This document shows, piece after piece, positions 26,457 to 35,367 of a DNA stretch of 64,000 bases. Each line of letters starts with the position of its first letter. Within the stretch, counting starts at the first letter, position 1. The notes below the pieces were generated by a model. It had not been told where the DNA came from. It ran no database searches and saw nothing but the letters and a program-made list of their open reading frames with translations. Origin of the DNA: SZUA-442 sp963792405. Its GTDB lineage: Bacteria; Actinomycetota; Acidimicrobiia; Spongiisociales; UBA5794. The stretch covers positions 124,001-188,000 of the forward strand of contig CAWBVU010000001.1 in NCBI GenBank assembly GCA_963792405.1. The letters run 5' to 3'. Both the position numbers and the translations under genes were made by a program.

Positions 26457-27428
26457 GTGAGCGGATGGATGGACGGGGTCGAAGTGCCCGGTGATCGACT
26501 GGACGTGGTCTGCATCGGCGAGACGATGGTCTCGTTCGTGGCCACCGACGATCCCTACCTGTATCGGGCGATCGTGGCAGGAGCCGAGTCCAACGTCGCC
26601 ATGGACATGGCCCGACTGGGCTGCCGTACGGGCTGGGTCTCGCGGATCGGCGACGATCCCTTCGGGCGCCTCGTCGAGCAGTGGGTCGCCTCGGCCGGTG
26701 TCGAGGTGTCCGTGGTGCGGGACCCGGAACGCCCCACGGGCCTGATGATCAAGCATCCCGCAGGCTCGGAGAAGGTCTCCTCCTACTACCGGAGCCAGAG
26801 CGCCGCACGGGTGCTCCACCCCGACGACCTGCAGCGAGTCGCTGGATCTCGGTGGGTGCATGTCTCCGGGATCACGCCAGCTCTCTCGCCGTCGGCTGCC
26901 GACCTCGTGCGAGCCGTGGTCGAGGGGTACTTCGGCGAGGACACCCTGGTGTCGTTCGACGTCAACCTGCGCGAGAGCCTCTGGCCGGACACACCGAAGG
27001 CGGCCGAGACGCTCCTTCCCCTCGCCCGGGCCGCGGACGTCGTCTTCATCGGGGATGACGAGGCGGCCGTCCTGTTCGGCACCGAGTCCTCCGATGCCCT
27101 CGCAGACCTGATCCTCCGCAGGGACGATCAGGAGCTGGTCGTCAAGCGCGGGCCCGGGGAGGCGTCAACGATCACGTTCGACGGTGAGATCTCCGTTCCC
27201 GCACTGCCGACCAGGGCCATCGACGTCACCGGCGCGGGCGACGCGTTCGCTGCCGGCTACCTCGCAGGGTGCTGCTTCGGATGGCCCGTGGTGGCACGCC
27301 TCCGACTCGGGCACATACTGGCGTCGCGAGTCGTGGCGTCGACCGATGACGTCCTCGGTGTCCTCTCCGATGAGGAGCTCGAGGGCCTGTCCCCCGAGGC
27401 ACTCGCAACGACATGGGAGGGTGCATGA
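26457..27428 (+). CDS. kdgK: PfkB-family sugar kinase, likely 2-keto-3-deoxygluconate kinase
   Basis: This 323-residue ribokinase-fold enzyme has the N-terminal block VVCIGETMVSF, the substrate region AESNVAMDMARLG, and the C-terminal signature DVTGAGDAFAAGYLAG, whose GAGD Asp is the catalytic base. Sequence style matches KdgK-type kinases, which phosphorylate 2-keto-3-deoxygluconate; this fits the dehydratase gene two positions downstream. Two in-frame GTG codons (26448 and 26457) are possible; 26457 has a better spaced AGAGG. The stop overlaps the next gene by ATGA. Confidence 0.8.
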   Translation: MSGWMDGVEVPGDRLDVVCIGETMVSFVATDDPYLYRAIVAGAESNVAMDMARLGCRTGWVSRIGDDPFGRLVEQWVASAGVEVSVVRDPERPTGLMIKHPAGSEKVSSYYRSQSAARVLHPDDLQRVAGSRWVHVSGITPALSPSAADLVRAVVEGYFGEDTLVSFDVNLRESLWPDTPKAAETLLPLARAADVVFIGDDEAAVLFGTESSDALADLILRRDDQELVVKRGPGEASTITFDGEISVPALPTRAIDVTGAGDAFAAGYLAGCCFGWPVVARLRLGHILASRVVASTDDVLGVLSDEELEGLSPEALATTWEGA

Positions 27429-28249
27429 GGATTGCGGTCACCGGCGCGGCGGGACGGATCGGGCGACGCGTCGTCGAGCTTGCGTCCGCCGAAGGACACA
27501 CGGTCGTCGCGATCGATCGGCGCCTGGCCGATCCGGACATCGGGGCCGCACGGCATGCGCAGATCGATCTCAGTGACTACGACGCCCTGATTGGGGCGAT
27601 CTCGGGATCCGACGCCCTCATCCACCTCGCCGCGATCCCGGGACCGGGGATGGTGCCTGATCACGTGGTCCACGACACGAACGTCGTCTCCAGCTACCAC
27701 GCCTTGCGAGCGGCGTCCGAGGTCGGGATCCGAAGGGTCTGCCAGGCCTCGAGCGTCAACGCGATCGGTGGGCGATTCAGCCGATGGCCGAGGTACGACT
27801 ACTTCCCACTCGATGAACGGCACCCGACCTACGCCGAGGACCCGTACAGCCTGTCGAAGTGGGTCTGCGAGCAGCAGGCGGATGCGATGGCCCGCCTCGA
27901 TCCCGGCATGTCGATCGCGAGCCTCCGATTCCATGGCGTCGTGCACGACCGGGCCGACACGGCGGGCTGGATCGATACGCCGGGCAGGATCGCCGAGAGG
28001 CAGCTCTGGGGCTACGTGACCTTCCCTGCGGCGGCACGTGCCTGCCTGCTGGGCGTGACCACCGATCTCGGGGGGCACGAGGTGTTCTACATCGTCGCCC
28101 CCGACACCATGGTCGACACGCCATCGCTCGCCCTCGCTGCCGAGTACTACCCGGAGGTGCCGCTACGGGGTGACCTCTCTGGGACGAAGGGGTTTTTCGA
28201 CTGTGCCAAGGCCGAAGCGATGCTCGGATGGAGCCATGATGCCGACTGA
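27425..28249 (+). CDS. NAD-dependent SDR, uronate/aldose dehydrogenase-like
   Basis: This 274-residue extended short-chain dehydrogenase has an NAD-binding GAAGRIGR loop at residues 8-15, the usual HLAA, the serine in QASSVNAIGG and the active-site YSLSK. It resembles the uronate dehydrogenase/nucleotide-sugar epimerase group. In this operon it could oxidise a sugar or sugar acid ahead of the lactonase and dehydratase. The start overlaps the kinase stop (ATGA). Substrate is inferred only. Confidence 0.75.
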   Translation: MRIAVTGAAGRIGRRVVELASAEGHTVVAIDRRLADPDIGAARHAQIDLSDYDALIGAISGSDALIHLAAIPGPGMVPDHVVHDTNVVSSYHALRAASEVGIRRVCQASSVNAIGGRFSRWPRYDYFPLDERHPTYAEDPYSLSKWVCEQQADAMARLDPGMSIASLRFHGVVHDRADTAGWIDTPGRIAERQLWGYVTFPAAARACLLGVTTDLGGHEVFYIVAPDTMVDTPSLALAAEYYPEVPLRGDLSGTKGFFDCAKAEAMLGWSHDAD

Positions 28250-28330
28250 ATCCGGGCGGCCCACGGCGCCGCCGTCATCGACCGAGACGCACGGCGACGC
28301 ATGGCTCGGAGACACGAACGAGGAGGGTGC

Positions 28331-29539
28331 ATGACCACGATCCGCAAGGTGAGGGCCATCCTCACCGCCCCCGACGGCATCCCGCTCGTCGTCGTCAAGG
28401 TCGAGACCGACGAGGACGGCCTCTACGGGTTGGGATGCGCCACATTCACGCAGCGGCCGACCCTCGTGGCTCGAGCGGTCGAGGAGTATCTCGACCCCCT
28501 GCTGGTGGGCCGCGACGTCTCCAGGATCGAGGACTTGTGGCACCTCATGTACGTCAACGCGTACTGGCGGAACGGCCCGGTCCTCAACAACGCGATCAGC
28601 GGTGTCGACATGGCGCTGTGGGACATCAAGGGAAAGGTCGCGGGCATGCCGGTCTACGACCTCTTCGGGGGCAAGAGCCGCGAAGCGGCGATGGTGTACC
28701 GGCACGCGGACGGTGGCGATCCCCGGGAGGTCGCGGATGCGGTGCTCGCGTACGCCGAGGAGGGCTACCTCGCCGTGCGCTGCCAGATGGGCGGCTACGG
28801 AGGTCGCACTCCCTCGACGACCGATGCGCACGCCCGCATCAGGCAGGCCCTGCCCGGTGCCTACTACGATCCGGACGCGTATGCCCGCTCGGTCGTGGAC
28901 CTCTTCGACCACGTCCGTGGGGCGGTTGGCGACGGGCTGTTCCTGCTCCACGACATCCACGAGCGCCTCGCACCGATCGACGCGATTCGCCTCGCCGTGG
29001 ACCTCGAGCCGTACAGGCTCTTCTTCCTCGAGGATCCGCTCCCGCCCGACCAGCTCGGGTGGTTCAGGCAATTGCGCGAGCACACGACGACACCGATCGC
29101 GATGGGGGAGTTGCACAACCACCCCTTGGAATGGCGGTCCCTCATCACGGATCACCTGATCGACTTCATCCGGTCGCACATCTCCCAGCTCGGTGGGCTC
29201 ACCCCCGCACGGAAGCTGGCCGCGCTGTGCGAGGCATTCGGCGTGCGGACCGCATGGCACGGGCCCGGGGACGTTTCACCGGTCGGGCATGCCGCGAACC
29301 TCCACCTCGACCTGGCGTGCCACAACTTCGGCATCCAGGAGATCGGCGGCATCGGTGATGCGCTCAGGGAGGTATTCCCCGGAACGCCTGAGCTCGAGGG
29401 CGGCTACCTCTGGGCGAACGATCAACCCGGACTCGGCATCGACATCGACGAGGCGAAGGCGGCGAAGTATCCGATCGAGCTGTCGACGATCACGTGGACA
29501 CAGAGCCGATGGCCCGACGGGACCCTGTGGACGCCGTGA
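28331..29539 (+). CDS. ManD/RspA-type sugar-acid dehydratase
   Basis: This 402-residue enolase-superfamily enzyme has the ManD layout: N-terminal capping domain, then a barrel with metal ligands Asp near 208 (LLHDIHERL), Glu near 234 (LEDPLPP) and Glu near 260 (AMGELHN), a later HGPGDVSPVGHAA block and the C-terminal RWPDGTLW. Members dehydrate D-mannonate and/or D-gluconate to 2-keto-3-deoxygluconate, the substrate of the kinase encoded upstream. The ATG has GAGGAGGG upstream. Which sugar acid is used cannot be decided by eye. Confidence 0.85.
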   Translation: MTTIRKVRAILTAPDGIPLVVVKVETDEDGLYGLGCATFTQRPTLVARAVEEYLDPLLVGRDVSRIEDLWHLMYVNAYWRNGPVLNNAISGVDMALWDIKGKVAGMPVYDLFGGKSREAAMVYRHADGGDPREVADAVLAYAEEGYLAVRCQMGGYGGRTPSTTDAHARIRQALPGAYYDPDAYARSVVDLFDHVRGAVGDGLFLLHDIHERLAPIDAIRLAVDLEPYRLFFLEDPLPPDQLGWFRQLREHTTTPIAMGELHNHPLEWRSLITDHLIDFIRSHISQLGGLTPARKLAALCEAFGVRTAWHGPGDVSPVGHAANLHLDLACHNFGIQEIGGIGDALREVFPGTPELEGGYLWANDQPGLGIDIDEAKAAKYPIELSTITWTQSRWPDGTLWTP

Positions 29540-29552
29540 TACGCCGATCGAC

Positions 29553-30626
29553 GTGACCGACACGCCCGTCCAGTGGGCCTTCATCGGGTCCTACGCATCG
29601 CCCGACGAGTCCGGCATCCATGGGATCACGATCGACGGTTCGGGCTCGATCGAGTTGCGAGGGAGCACGGCAGGCGTCGCGAACCCATCGTTCCTCGCGA
29701 TGCACCCGAACGGACGCGTCCTGTACGCCGTCAGCGAGACCGGTGTCGCTGCGGACGGTGTTGCAGGCGGTGTGGTCGCCCTGCGGATCGAGGACCTCGA
29801 CGACGACGTCCGTCTCGATCCCCTGCAGCGCCGGTCGACGCTGGGGGATCATCCGTGCCATGTGGCCATCGACCCGTCTGGTCGTTGGCTGGTCGCGGTG
29901 AACTACGGATCGGGTGACGTCGTCGTGTTCCCCCTCTCCCACGACGGGAGGCCCGAGGAGGCCTCCACGCGTGTCCGGCACGTCGGCAGTGGTCCCGATG
30001 CCGCACGGCAGGCGAGCCCCCACCCCCATGGGTCCGCCTTCTCCCCAGACGGTCGGTTCGTTCTGGTCGCGGATCTGGGCATCGATCGAGTGATCGTGTA
30101 CGCGTTCGACGACGGCGACGGGTCCCTGGAGGTTCACGACGCGTACGACACGGCCACGGGCGCCGGCCCCCGCCACGTCGCGTTCCACCCGTCCGGTGAG
30201 TTCGCGTTCGTCGTCAACGAGCTCGACACCACAGTGTCCGCCCTCGCATGGGATGCTGCTGCCGCGACGCTCAGCGAGGCCTTCACCGTGTCGACGCTGC
30301 CGCCGGAGGCAACGGGCATGAGCCTCGCTGCCGGCGTCCAGGTTTCCCCTTCGGGTTCGCAGGTGTACGTCTCCAATCGGGGGCACGACAGTGTGGCCAC
30401 CGTCGCATTCGACCCCGGTCGCGGTCTCGTGCCCGCCGGCGTCCGATCCTCGGGTGGGAGGTGGCCCCGCGCCATCGGCGTGACGCCGTCAGGTGAACAC
30501 CTGATGGTGGCGAACGAGCACAGCGACGAGGTCGTCGTGTTGGCGCTTGCCGACACGAGGGCGGATGTCGGGGGCACGCGATCGTCGATTCGGATACGGC
30601 GTCCCTCGGCCATCGCCTTCCGATGA
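29553..30626 (+). CDS. Seven-bladed propeller lactonase (YbhE/Pgl-like)
   Basis: This 357-residue protein has repeated propeller blades typical of the lactonase family: HPNGRVLYAVSE, DPSGRWLVAVNYGSG, HPHGSAFSPDGRFVLVADLG, GPRHVAFHPSGEFAFVVNE. Family members hydrolyse 6-phosphogluconolactone or other sugar lactones. As last gene of this operon it would open the lactone made by the SDR. It starts with GTG at 29553, 13 bp after the dehydratase stop. No signal peptide; cytoplasmic. Confidence 0.83.
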   Translation: MTDTPVQWAFIGSYASPDESGIHGITIDGSGSIELRGSTAGVANPSFLAMHPNGRVLYAVSETGVAADGVAGGVVALRIEDLDDDVRLDPLQRRSTLGDHPCHVAIDPSGRWLVAVNYGSGDVVVFPLSHDGRPEEASTRVRHVGSGPDAARQASPHPHGSAFSPDGRFVLVADLGIDRVIVYAFDDGDGSLEVHDAYDTATGAGPRHVAFHPSGEFAFVVNELDTTVSALAWDAAAATLSEAFTVSTLPPEATGMSLAAGVQVSPSGSQVYVSNRGHDSVATVAFDPGRGLVPAGVRSSGGRWPRAIGVTPSGEHLMVANEHSDEVVVLALADTRADVGGTRSSIRIRRPSAIAFR

Positions 30627-30698
30627 CGGCGACAGGCTGCCGGACTGGTATCGGCTCGATGCCGGGGAATCAGACCGTCCCGGCTCCGCGATGACGCG

Positions 30699-30704
30699 TA
30701 GCGT
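30699..30704 (+). promoter_or_regulatory. -10 box TAGCGT of the methyltransferase gene
   Basis: TAGCGT followed by 7 bp and ATG at 30712, so the message is probably leaderless. The arrangement equals those at 1413 (minus) and 63934. Confidence 0.55.
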
Positions 30705-30711
30705 CGGGTCC

Positions 30712-31539
30712 ATGAGTGACGATTCCAGGACACCGCTGACGGTCGAGCAGATGTACGGGAGCGACGACTGGGGCGACCTCGAATGGGAGGACGCCGTCGC
30801 GATGCTCGACCGCAGCCTCGCTCCCCGCACCCGCGACTCGATCTACGACGTGCTCGCCGACACAGGAGTCGGCGAGGGTGACGTCGTCCTCGACATCGGC
30901 GGGAGGGACGGTGCTCAGGCCCTCTCCATCGCTGAGCGCTTCGGATGTCGGGTCGTCGTGGTCGACCCGGTACAGGCGCACATCGACGAGGGCCTCGACG
31001 CAGTGGCGCACCACGCCCAAGGGCACCTCGTCGACATGGTCCTCGGGGCGATCAACGAGATCCCGGCTGACGACGACGTCTTCGATGCGATCTTCTCCCG
31101 CGACATGATGCTGCATGTCGTCGACATCGACGGTGCCCTCGCCGAATGCCGCCGTGTCCTCGAGGACGGCGGGTCGATGGTGATGCACCAGGTGTTCGCC
31201 ACCGACCTCCTGGAGCCACTCGAGAGGGAACGCTTGTGTGCGGACCTCGCCATCGTCCCCGACCGGCTGTCGGTGGCGGGCTTCGAAGGAGCGGCCCGAC
31301 ACGCGGGTTTCGAGATCCGCGCCCTGGATCTGGTCGGGTCCGAGTGGCTCGAGGCGCTCCTCGAGGGCGAGGCCGGTGAGAAGCGGCTCCTCCGCGCAGC
31401 CCGGCTGCGGCGGGCCAAGCCAGGGCTCCTCGAGGCGGTCGGCGAGATCCCGTACCGCGTTCTCGAGGGGAACAACCTCTACACGATCTACCGCATGATC
31501 GGCAAGCTCGAGGACCGCGTCTACACACTCGCAACCTGA
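30712..31539 (+). CDS. SAM-dependent methyltransferase
   Basis: This 275-residue protein has motif I VVLDIGGRDGAQAL (about 58-71), then VVVVDPVQAHID as the acidic end of strand 2 and DAIFSRDMMLHVVDIDGAL as motif II/III, the class I type-11 methyltransferase pattern. Motif I has GGRDG rather than the commoner GCGTG, still compatible with SAM binding. The acceptor is unknown. The start at 30712 is set by the 7-bp spacing from the TAGCGT box; the longer frame from 30547 would overlap the lactonase gene. Confidence 0.85.
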   Translation: MSDDSRTPLTVEQMYGSDDWGDLEWEDAVAMLDRSLAPRTRDSIYDVLADTGVGEGDVVLDIGGRDGAQALSIAERFGCRVVVVDPVQAHIDEGLDAVAHHAQGHLVDMVLGAINEIPADDDVFDAIFSRDMMLHVVDIDGALAECRRVLEDGGSMVMHQVFATDLLEPLERERLCADLAIVPDRLSVAGFEGAARHAGFEIRALDLVGSEWLEALLEGEAGEKRLLRAARLRRAKPGLLEAVGEIPYRVLEGNNLYTIYRMIGKLEDRVYTLAT

Positions 31540-31667
31540 CGAGCGTCGGAGCGGGCGCCAGCGCGTCCAACGGTGTGGGATCTACGCGTGTCTTAACCGA
31601 CAGCTGACGCGCACCTAAGGGTGGATCCGTCACAGTTGCGTCATCGTTCACAGAAAGGAACGGACCA

Positions 31668-32309
31668 ATGTGGCAGAGGATCCTCCTCCCAGCACTCCTC
31701 GTCGTTGGCCTGGTGGCGACCGTCGGTGTCGCCTCGGCGAGCATGGGCGCCGATGACTCGACGACCAGCACCACCATCGACGACTCGACGTCGACCACGG
31801 TCGGTGACGCCGCCGCCGGCAGCTCGACCACCAGCATCACGATCGACGACTCGACCACCAGCACGACGATGCTCGACGACGACGATGACGACGACTCGAC
31901 GACCAGCACGACGATGGTCGATGACGGCGATGATGATGACTCGACCACCAGCACGACGATGGTTGGGGCTGCAGGCATCCCTGACGGCGTTCATGTGATC
32001 GACGTCAAGGGTGCGGGCACCGTCACCGTCGAGGTGAGGAACGGCGCACTGTCCCTCGTCAGCATCGACATCGACGGACAGTGGACCAGGACGGACACCG
32101 AGCAGAGTTGGCGTGAGATCAGCATCGAGTTCGAGAACGGCAGCACCGAGCTCGAGGTGAAGGCCGAGATCGAGGACGGACAGGTCAAGACCAGGGTCAG
32201 GTTCGAGCAGGACGACGACCACTCCGACGACGACTCCGGCGACCATGACTCGGACGACGACGACTCGGACGACGACGACTCGGACGACGATGATGGACGA
32301 CGACTCTGA
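31668..32309 (+). CDS. Exported acidic Ser/Thr/Asp repeat protein
   Basis: This 213-residue protein has a signal peptide (LLPALLVVGLVATVGVASAS), five copies of a DSTTSTT unit interspersed with aspartate runs (residues 29-98), a short beta-rich middle (VHVIDVKGAGTVTVEVRNGALSLVSIDIDG) and a tail of (D)nS repeats. The tail stops at 32309, but the same Asp/Ser repeat continues in the next frame to a stop at 32349; removing one G at about 32294-32296 restores a longer acidic tail. Function unknown; such tails can bind calcium. A ribosome site AAAGGA precedes the ATG. Confidence 0.75.
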   Translation: MWQRILLPALLVVGLVATVGVASASMGADDSTTSTTIDDSTSTTVGDAAAGSSTTSITIDDSTTSTTMLDDDDDDDSTTSTTMVDDGDDDDSTTSTTMVGAAGIPDGVHVIDVKGAGTVTVEVRNGALSLVSIDIDGQWTRTDTEQSWREISIEFENGSTELEVKAEIEDGQVKTRVRFEQDDDHSDDDSGDHDSDDDDSDDDDSDDDDGRRL

Positions 32310-32480
32310 TGAGGACGACTCGGAGGACGACTCGGACGACGACGACTGATCGATTTCCCGAGGACGAAGGGAACGCTCGGATGCGGGGATCGGGATGTCC
32401 GGTCTCCGCATCCGTCGCGTCGACAGTCCCTTCCGCACGTCGTCAGTGGCGCTGGGCCGCGGATGCTCTCGCGGACCTGG

Positions 32481-33110
32481 TCACCCGCCCGTGTCGAGCA
32501 CGGTCGTCCCCGAGGGGCTCTCGTCCTCGTCGACGGGTTCGAGCGTCACCCACAGCCTTGGGAAGTCCGCCCTGGCGACACCCGTTCCCAGCTTCACGAC
32601 TCCACTGTCCGTGAATGTCCCCGCCGACACATGGACCGACCCGCGGCTGAGCCACAGCTCGTAGACGTAGCCGTCGGGTGCCGGATCGAGACCCTCGACC
32701 TCGAGCACCAGCCGCGTACCGACCGGTGTGACCCACCCGGCAACGGTGGACGCGGCCTCGGGGGCGAGGCTGGTGCCGGGCATGTCGATCTCCCAGTCGG
32801 GCCGATCGCTGCGGAGGAACCCACCGATCCCCACCACGACCACGACGACGGCCGCTGCTGCTGCCATGGGCAGCACCCAGCGCCGGTCGCGTGCGGTGGC
32901 GGGCTGGGCTGAGCTGGTGATGAGGGCGACGACCTGCCTGCCCAGGTCCTCAGGCGGCTCCTCCCACACCGCCACGTCACGCAGTGCGGTGCGATCGACC
33001 TCGAGGTCCGCCCGAACCGACCGACACGCACCACACTCGATCATGTGGGCGGTGACCGTGGAGTCGTCGTCACCGGCGAGGAAGGCGGCGCGGACGTCGT
33101 TGCAGTTCAC
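32481..33110 (-). CDS. Anti-sigma factor, RskA-like with zinc-finger
   Basis: This 209-residue protein has an N-terminal anti-sigma zinc motif (HMIECGACRSVRADL: His-x3-Cys-x2-Cys), one membrane helix (about residues 80-98) and an extracellular RskA-type domain (PDWEIDMPG, GYVYELWLSRG, LWVTLEPVDEDE). It should hold the sigma factor encoded upstream at the membrane until a signal outside triggers release. The GTG start overlaps the sigma stop (GTGA), ensuring balanced synthesis. Confidence 0.9.
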   Translation of the reverse strand: MNCNDVRAAFLAGDDDSTVTAHMIECGACRSVRADLEVDRTALRDVAVWEEPPEDLGRQVVALITSSAQPATARDRRWVLPMAAAAAVVVVVVGIGGFLRSDRPDWEIDMPGTSLAPEAASTVAGWVTPVGTRLVLEVEGLDPAPDGYVYELWLSRGSVHVSAGTFTDSGVVKLGTGVARADFPRLWVTLEPVDEDESPSGTTVLDTGG

Positions 33111-33646
33111 GCGGTGGCCTCCTTCAGGTGTGCCAGGAGGTCGGCGAGCCTGCGATGCGCGCGATGGGACCTCGACTTCACGGTGCCGACGGGTATCCCG
33201 AGACGCTCAGCTGCCTCGTCGTGGGTGAGCCCGATGAAGTGGGTCGCGAGGAGGACCTCCCGTTCGTCGGCGGGGATCCGGTCGAGGGCAGAACGGACCT
33301 CCCACGCCTCCCATGTCCCCTCGAAGGTCTGGGGGAGCACCGCCACCTCCGGCTCGTCGCGATCAGATTCGTGGCGGCGCTCGCGACGGTAGAGGTCGAC
33401 GGCCACCCTCCTCGCGATCGCGTACAGCCACGGCGCCGGATCCCGCGCCGGGTCGAATCTCGCCGATGCCCGCCACGCCTGCAGGAACGTCTGTTGGACG
33501 GCTTCCTCGGCCAGGCCGCGATCGCCGAGAGCCCGGAAGGCGACGGTGAAGACCGGACGGTGGTACTGCTCGTAGACGGCGCGGACTGCTTCGGGATCAC
33601 CGTCCCGGAACCGTCGCATGGTGCGCGCACTCGGTTGCTCCGTCAG
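33107..33646 (-). CDS. ECF sigma factor
   Basis: The protein has region 2 (FRDGDPEAVRAVYEQYHRPVFTVAFRAL, then AEEAVQQTFLQAWRAS and WLYAIARRVAVDLYRR) and region 4 (LDRIPADEREVLLATHFIGLTHDEAAERLGIPVGTVKSRSHRAHRRL). It directs RNA polymerase to an unknown stress regulon and is kept inactive by the downstream anti-sigma. An ATG lies at 33619 (170 residues) without a ribosome site; an in-frame CTG at 33646 has AGGAGG exactly 7 bp upstream and would add nine residues (LTEQPSART). The CTG start is preferred here but unproven. Confidence 0.88.
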   Translation of the reverse strand: MTEQPSARTMRRFRDGDPEAVRAVYEQYHRPVFTVAFRALGDRGLAEEAVQQTFLQAWRASARFDPARDPAPWLYAIARRVAVDLYRRERRHESDRDEPEVAVLPQTFEGTWEAWEVRSALDRIPADEREVLLATHFIGLTHDEAAERLGIPVGTVKSRSHRAHRRLADLLAHLKEATA

Positions 33647-33723
33647 GGCCGCTCCTCCTGCGATCCAGTATGGCCCGCCCGACCGTCCGTCGGGCGGGCA
33701 CCATCACGTGGGGCAGGCCGCAC

Positions 33724-34203
33724 CTAGGGCAGGTCCGTTCCGATCGCCGTCCCGTCTGGCGCAACGACCCACCACACATCATTGAGGCCCTGACCGTTCG
33801 TGTCGCCCGCTGCGGCATCGGCTGCGAAGAAGTACAACGGCCAGCCCGCGTACGTCACCTGCACGGATCCATCCGTTCGGGTCGTGGTGCCGAGCAAGGA
33901 TGCATCGATTCCATCACCCGCCTGCACCTCGCCCACCAAGGGTGGCCAGTTCTGCTCGCACTGGTCGTAGCAGGTGCTCTCGCCCCGTGCGTCCGGCGCG
34001 AACAGGTAGAGGGTGGTGCCGTCCGCGTCGACGACGATCTCCCCGAGCGAGCTGTCGGCGACGGTGAGCGCAGGTGCCGGGTCCGATGCGGGCGGCGCCG
34101 TGGTGGTCGCCTCCGTGGTGGTCGTCGATTCGTCCGTCGTGTCGGACGTGCTGCATGCTGCGGCGAGCATGACGACCGCGAGCCCGATGGCGATGCGTCG
34201 CAT
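33724..34203 (-). CDS. Lipoprotein with secreted repeats (PF03640 type)
   Basis: This 159-residue protein has a lipobox (MLAAAC), a threonine-rich linker and two copies of the motif family found in Lipoprotein_15 repeats: LGEIVVDADGTTLYLFAPD...CYDQCEQNWPPL and VTYAGWPLYFFAADAAAGDTNGQGLNDVWWVVAPDG. Function of these repeats is unknown; they are common in actinobacterial surface lipoproteins, often near ECF sigma genes. It may belong to the regulon of the neighbouring sigma factor. Confidence 0.87.
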   Translation of the reverse strand: MRRIAIGLAVVMLAAACSTSDTTDESTTTTEATTTAPPASDPAPALTVADSSLGEIVVDADGTTLYLFAPDARGESTCYDQCEQNWPPLVGEVQAGDGIDASLLGTTTRTDGSVQVTYAGWPLYFFAADAAAGDTNGQGLNDVWWVVAPDGTAIGTDLP

Positions 34204-34278
34204 GGTGGGTCTCCTCCCGTGGTTGTGGGAGGGAGTACGGCTGGAGAGGCGTTCCGGTTCGCGCTTCCTCGAGGCCGG

Positions 34279-34896
34279 TCAGTCGGGGTCGGCTGCCTCC
34301 ATCCAGTTCTCACGGGCCTCGTTGGCTGCGGCGAGGGCCACGATCAGCGCCGCTGTGGGGTCCGCCCACCACCAGCCTGCGTAGGCGTTGAGGGCGAGCC
34401 CCGCGAGTGTTGCGGTCGACAGGACGCCATCGAGGAAGGTCATCGTCGCCTCGGAGCGCAGGGGCGCCGAGTTGAGGTCGTCCGCCGTGCGACGCTTCAG
34501 GTAGGCAAGCCCGAACATGACCAGCGCGGTCACCGCGAGGTAGGCGATGCCCCACGGGGACTCGCCTGCGACCCTTCCCGACACGAGATCGCGTACGGCC
34601 CCTATCGCCAACACGACCGATAGAACGGCGAAGGCGCCGCCGGTCAACCGGAGGGCGAGACTCGTGCGTCCGGCATCGTCGACCTCGTGTCCCGGTAGCA
34701 GGTGCCACACCACGACGCCGGAGGCGAACACCTCGACCACGGACACGGTGCCGAAGCCGATCAGGGCGAGTGACGCGGCCGCGGCGCCGAGCGCGATCGT
34801 GAGGACCGCCTCACCGATGTTCCAGGCGATGGTGGCGTATTCGAGTCGCAGGCCTCGTCGTTGGAGCCGTGCTCGATCGGTTCGGGAGGTGCTCAC
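34279..34896 (-). CDS. Cation-diffusion-facilitator-like membrane protein
   Basis: This 205-residue protein has about six helices with a CDF-like pattern: RRGLRLEYATIAWNIGEAVLTIALG, GFGTVSVVEVFASGVVVWHL and WWWADPTAALIVALAAANEARENW. In canonical zinc exporters helices 2 and 5 carry HxxxD; here the equivalents are VEVFASG and FLDGVLST / ADPTAA, so metal sites are altered and the substrate is uncertain. It lacks the C-terminal cytoplasmic domain. The GTG at 34896 has AGGAGA upstream. Confidence 0.65.
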   Translation of the reverse strand: MSTSRTDRARLQRRGLRLEYATIAWNIGEAVLTIALGAAAASLALIGFGTVSVVEVFASGVVVWHLLPGHEVDDAGRTSLALRLTGGAFAVLSVVLAIGAVRDLVSGRVAGESPWGIAYLAVTALVMFGLAYLKRRTADDLNSAPLRSEATMTFLDGVLSTATLAGLALNAYAGWWWADPTAALIVALAAANEARENWMEAADPD

Positions 34897-35126
34897 GTGG
34901 TCATGGTCTCCTGCACCCGGGCATGGCCACGAGGGGATGGGCTTCCCGGCTGCAGGCGGTATGTCGTCCATCCATCGAGCTCATCCCGGCACGGTATCGA
35001 CGGACGAGGCGTAGAGGCGCGCGGTGTGCAACGTGGAGTTCCGGAGGGCGCGGCTGATCAACCGCATGGGGTCGTTTGATCAGCCGCTCGGCGATGCCCG
35101 ACCGTCTGGTCGGGCCCGACCGAGTC

Positions 35127-35318
35127 CTACGAGGATGCCTTCGCTGGCAGGATCTCGTTCCACCACTGGTCATCGTCCCTGCGCACCACTCGCGGTGCGG
35201 TGATGAACACCGACGCGTGGCGGCTGCACATCGGACGACGATCGTGATCGAAGGTCAGGGCAGGACGGTCGCAATGACTGCACCTGCGCGAGGAGACCTC
35301 TGCAGTTTCCATGGGCAC
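35127..35318 (-). CDS. Small zinc-ribbon-like protein
   Basis: This 63-residue product contains CSHC (with 16 residues between pairs) and CSRH, a Cys-x2-Cys/Cys-x2-His zinc-binding pattern, and ends DDDQWWNEILPAKASS. It matches no family that can be named. The start is uncertain: GTG at 35318 has GGAGG 12 bp upstream, ATG at 35312 is further away. It is divergent from the SMR gene, and a 16-bp palindrome lies 50 bp upstream of it. Confidence 0.45.
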   Translation of the reverse strand: MPMETAEVSSRRCSHCDRPALTFDHDRRPMCSRHASVFITAPRVVRRDDDQWWNEILPAKASS

Positions 35319-35367
35319 ATCATCGGGGCGCCTCCACACGGTGGACAGACACATTCGAGATCCGTCC

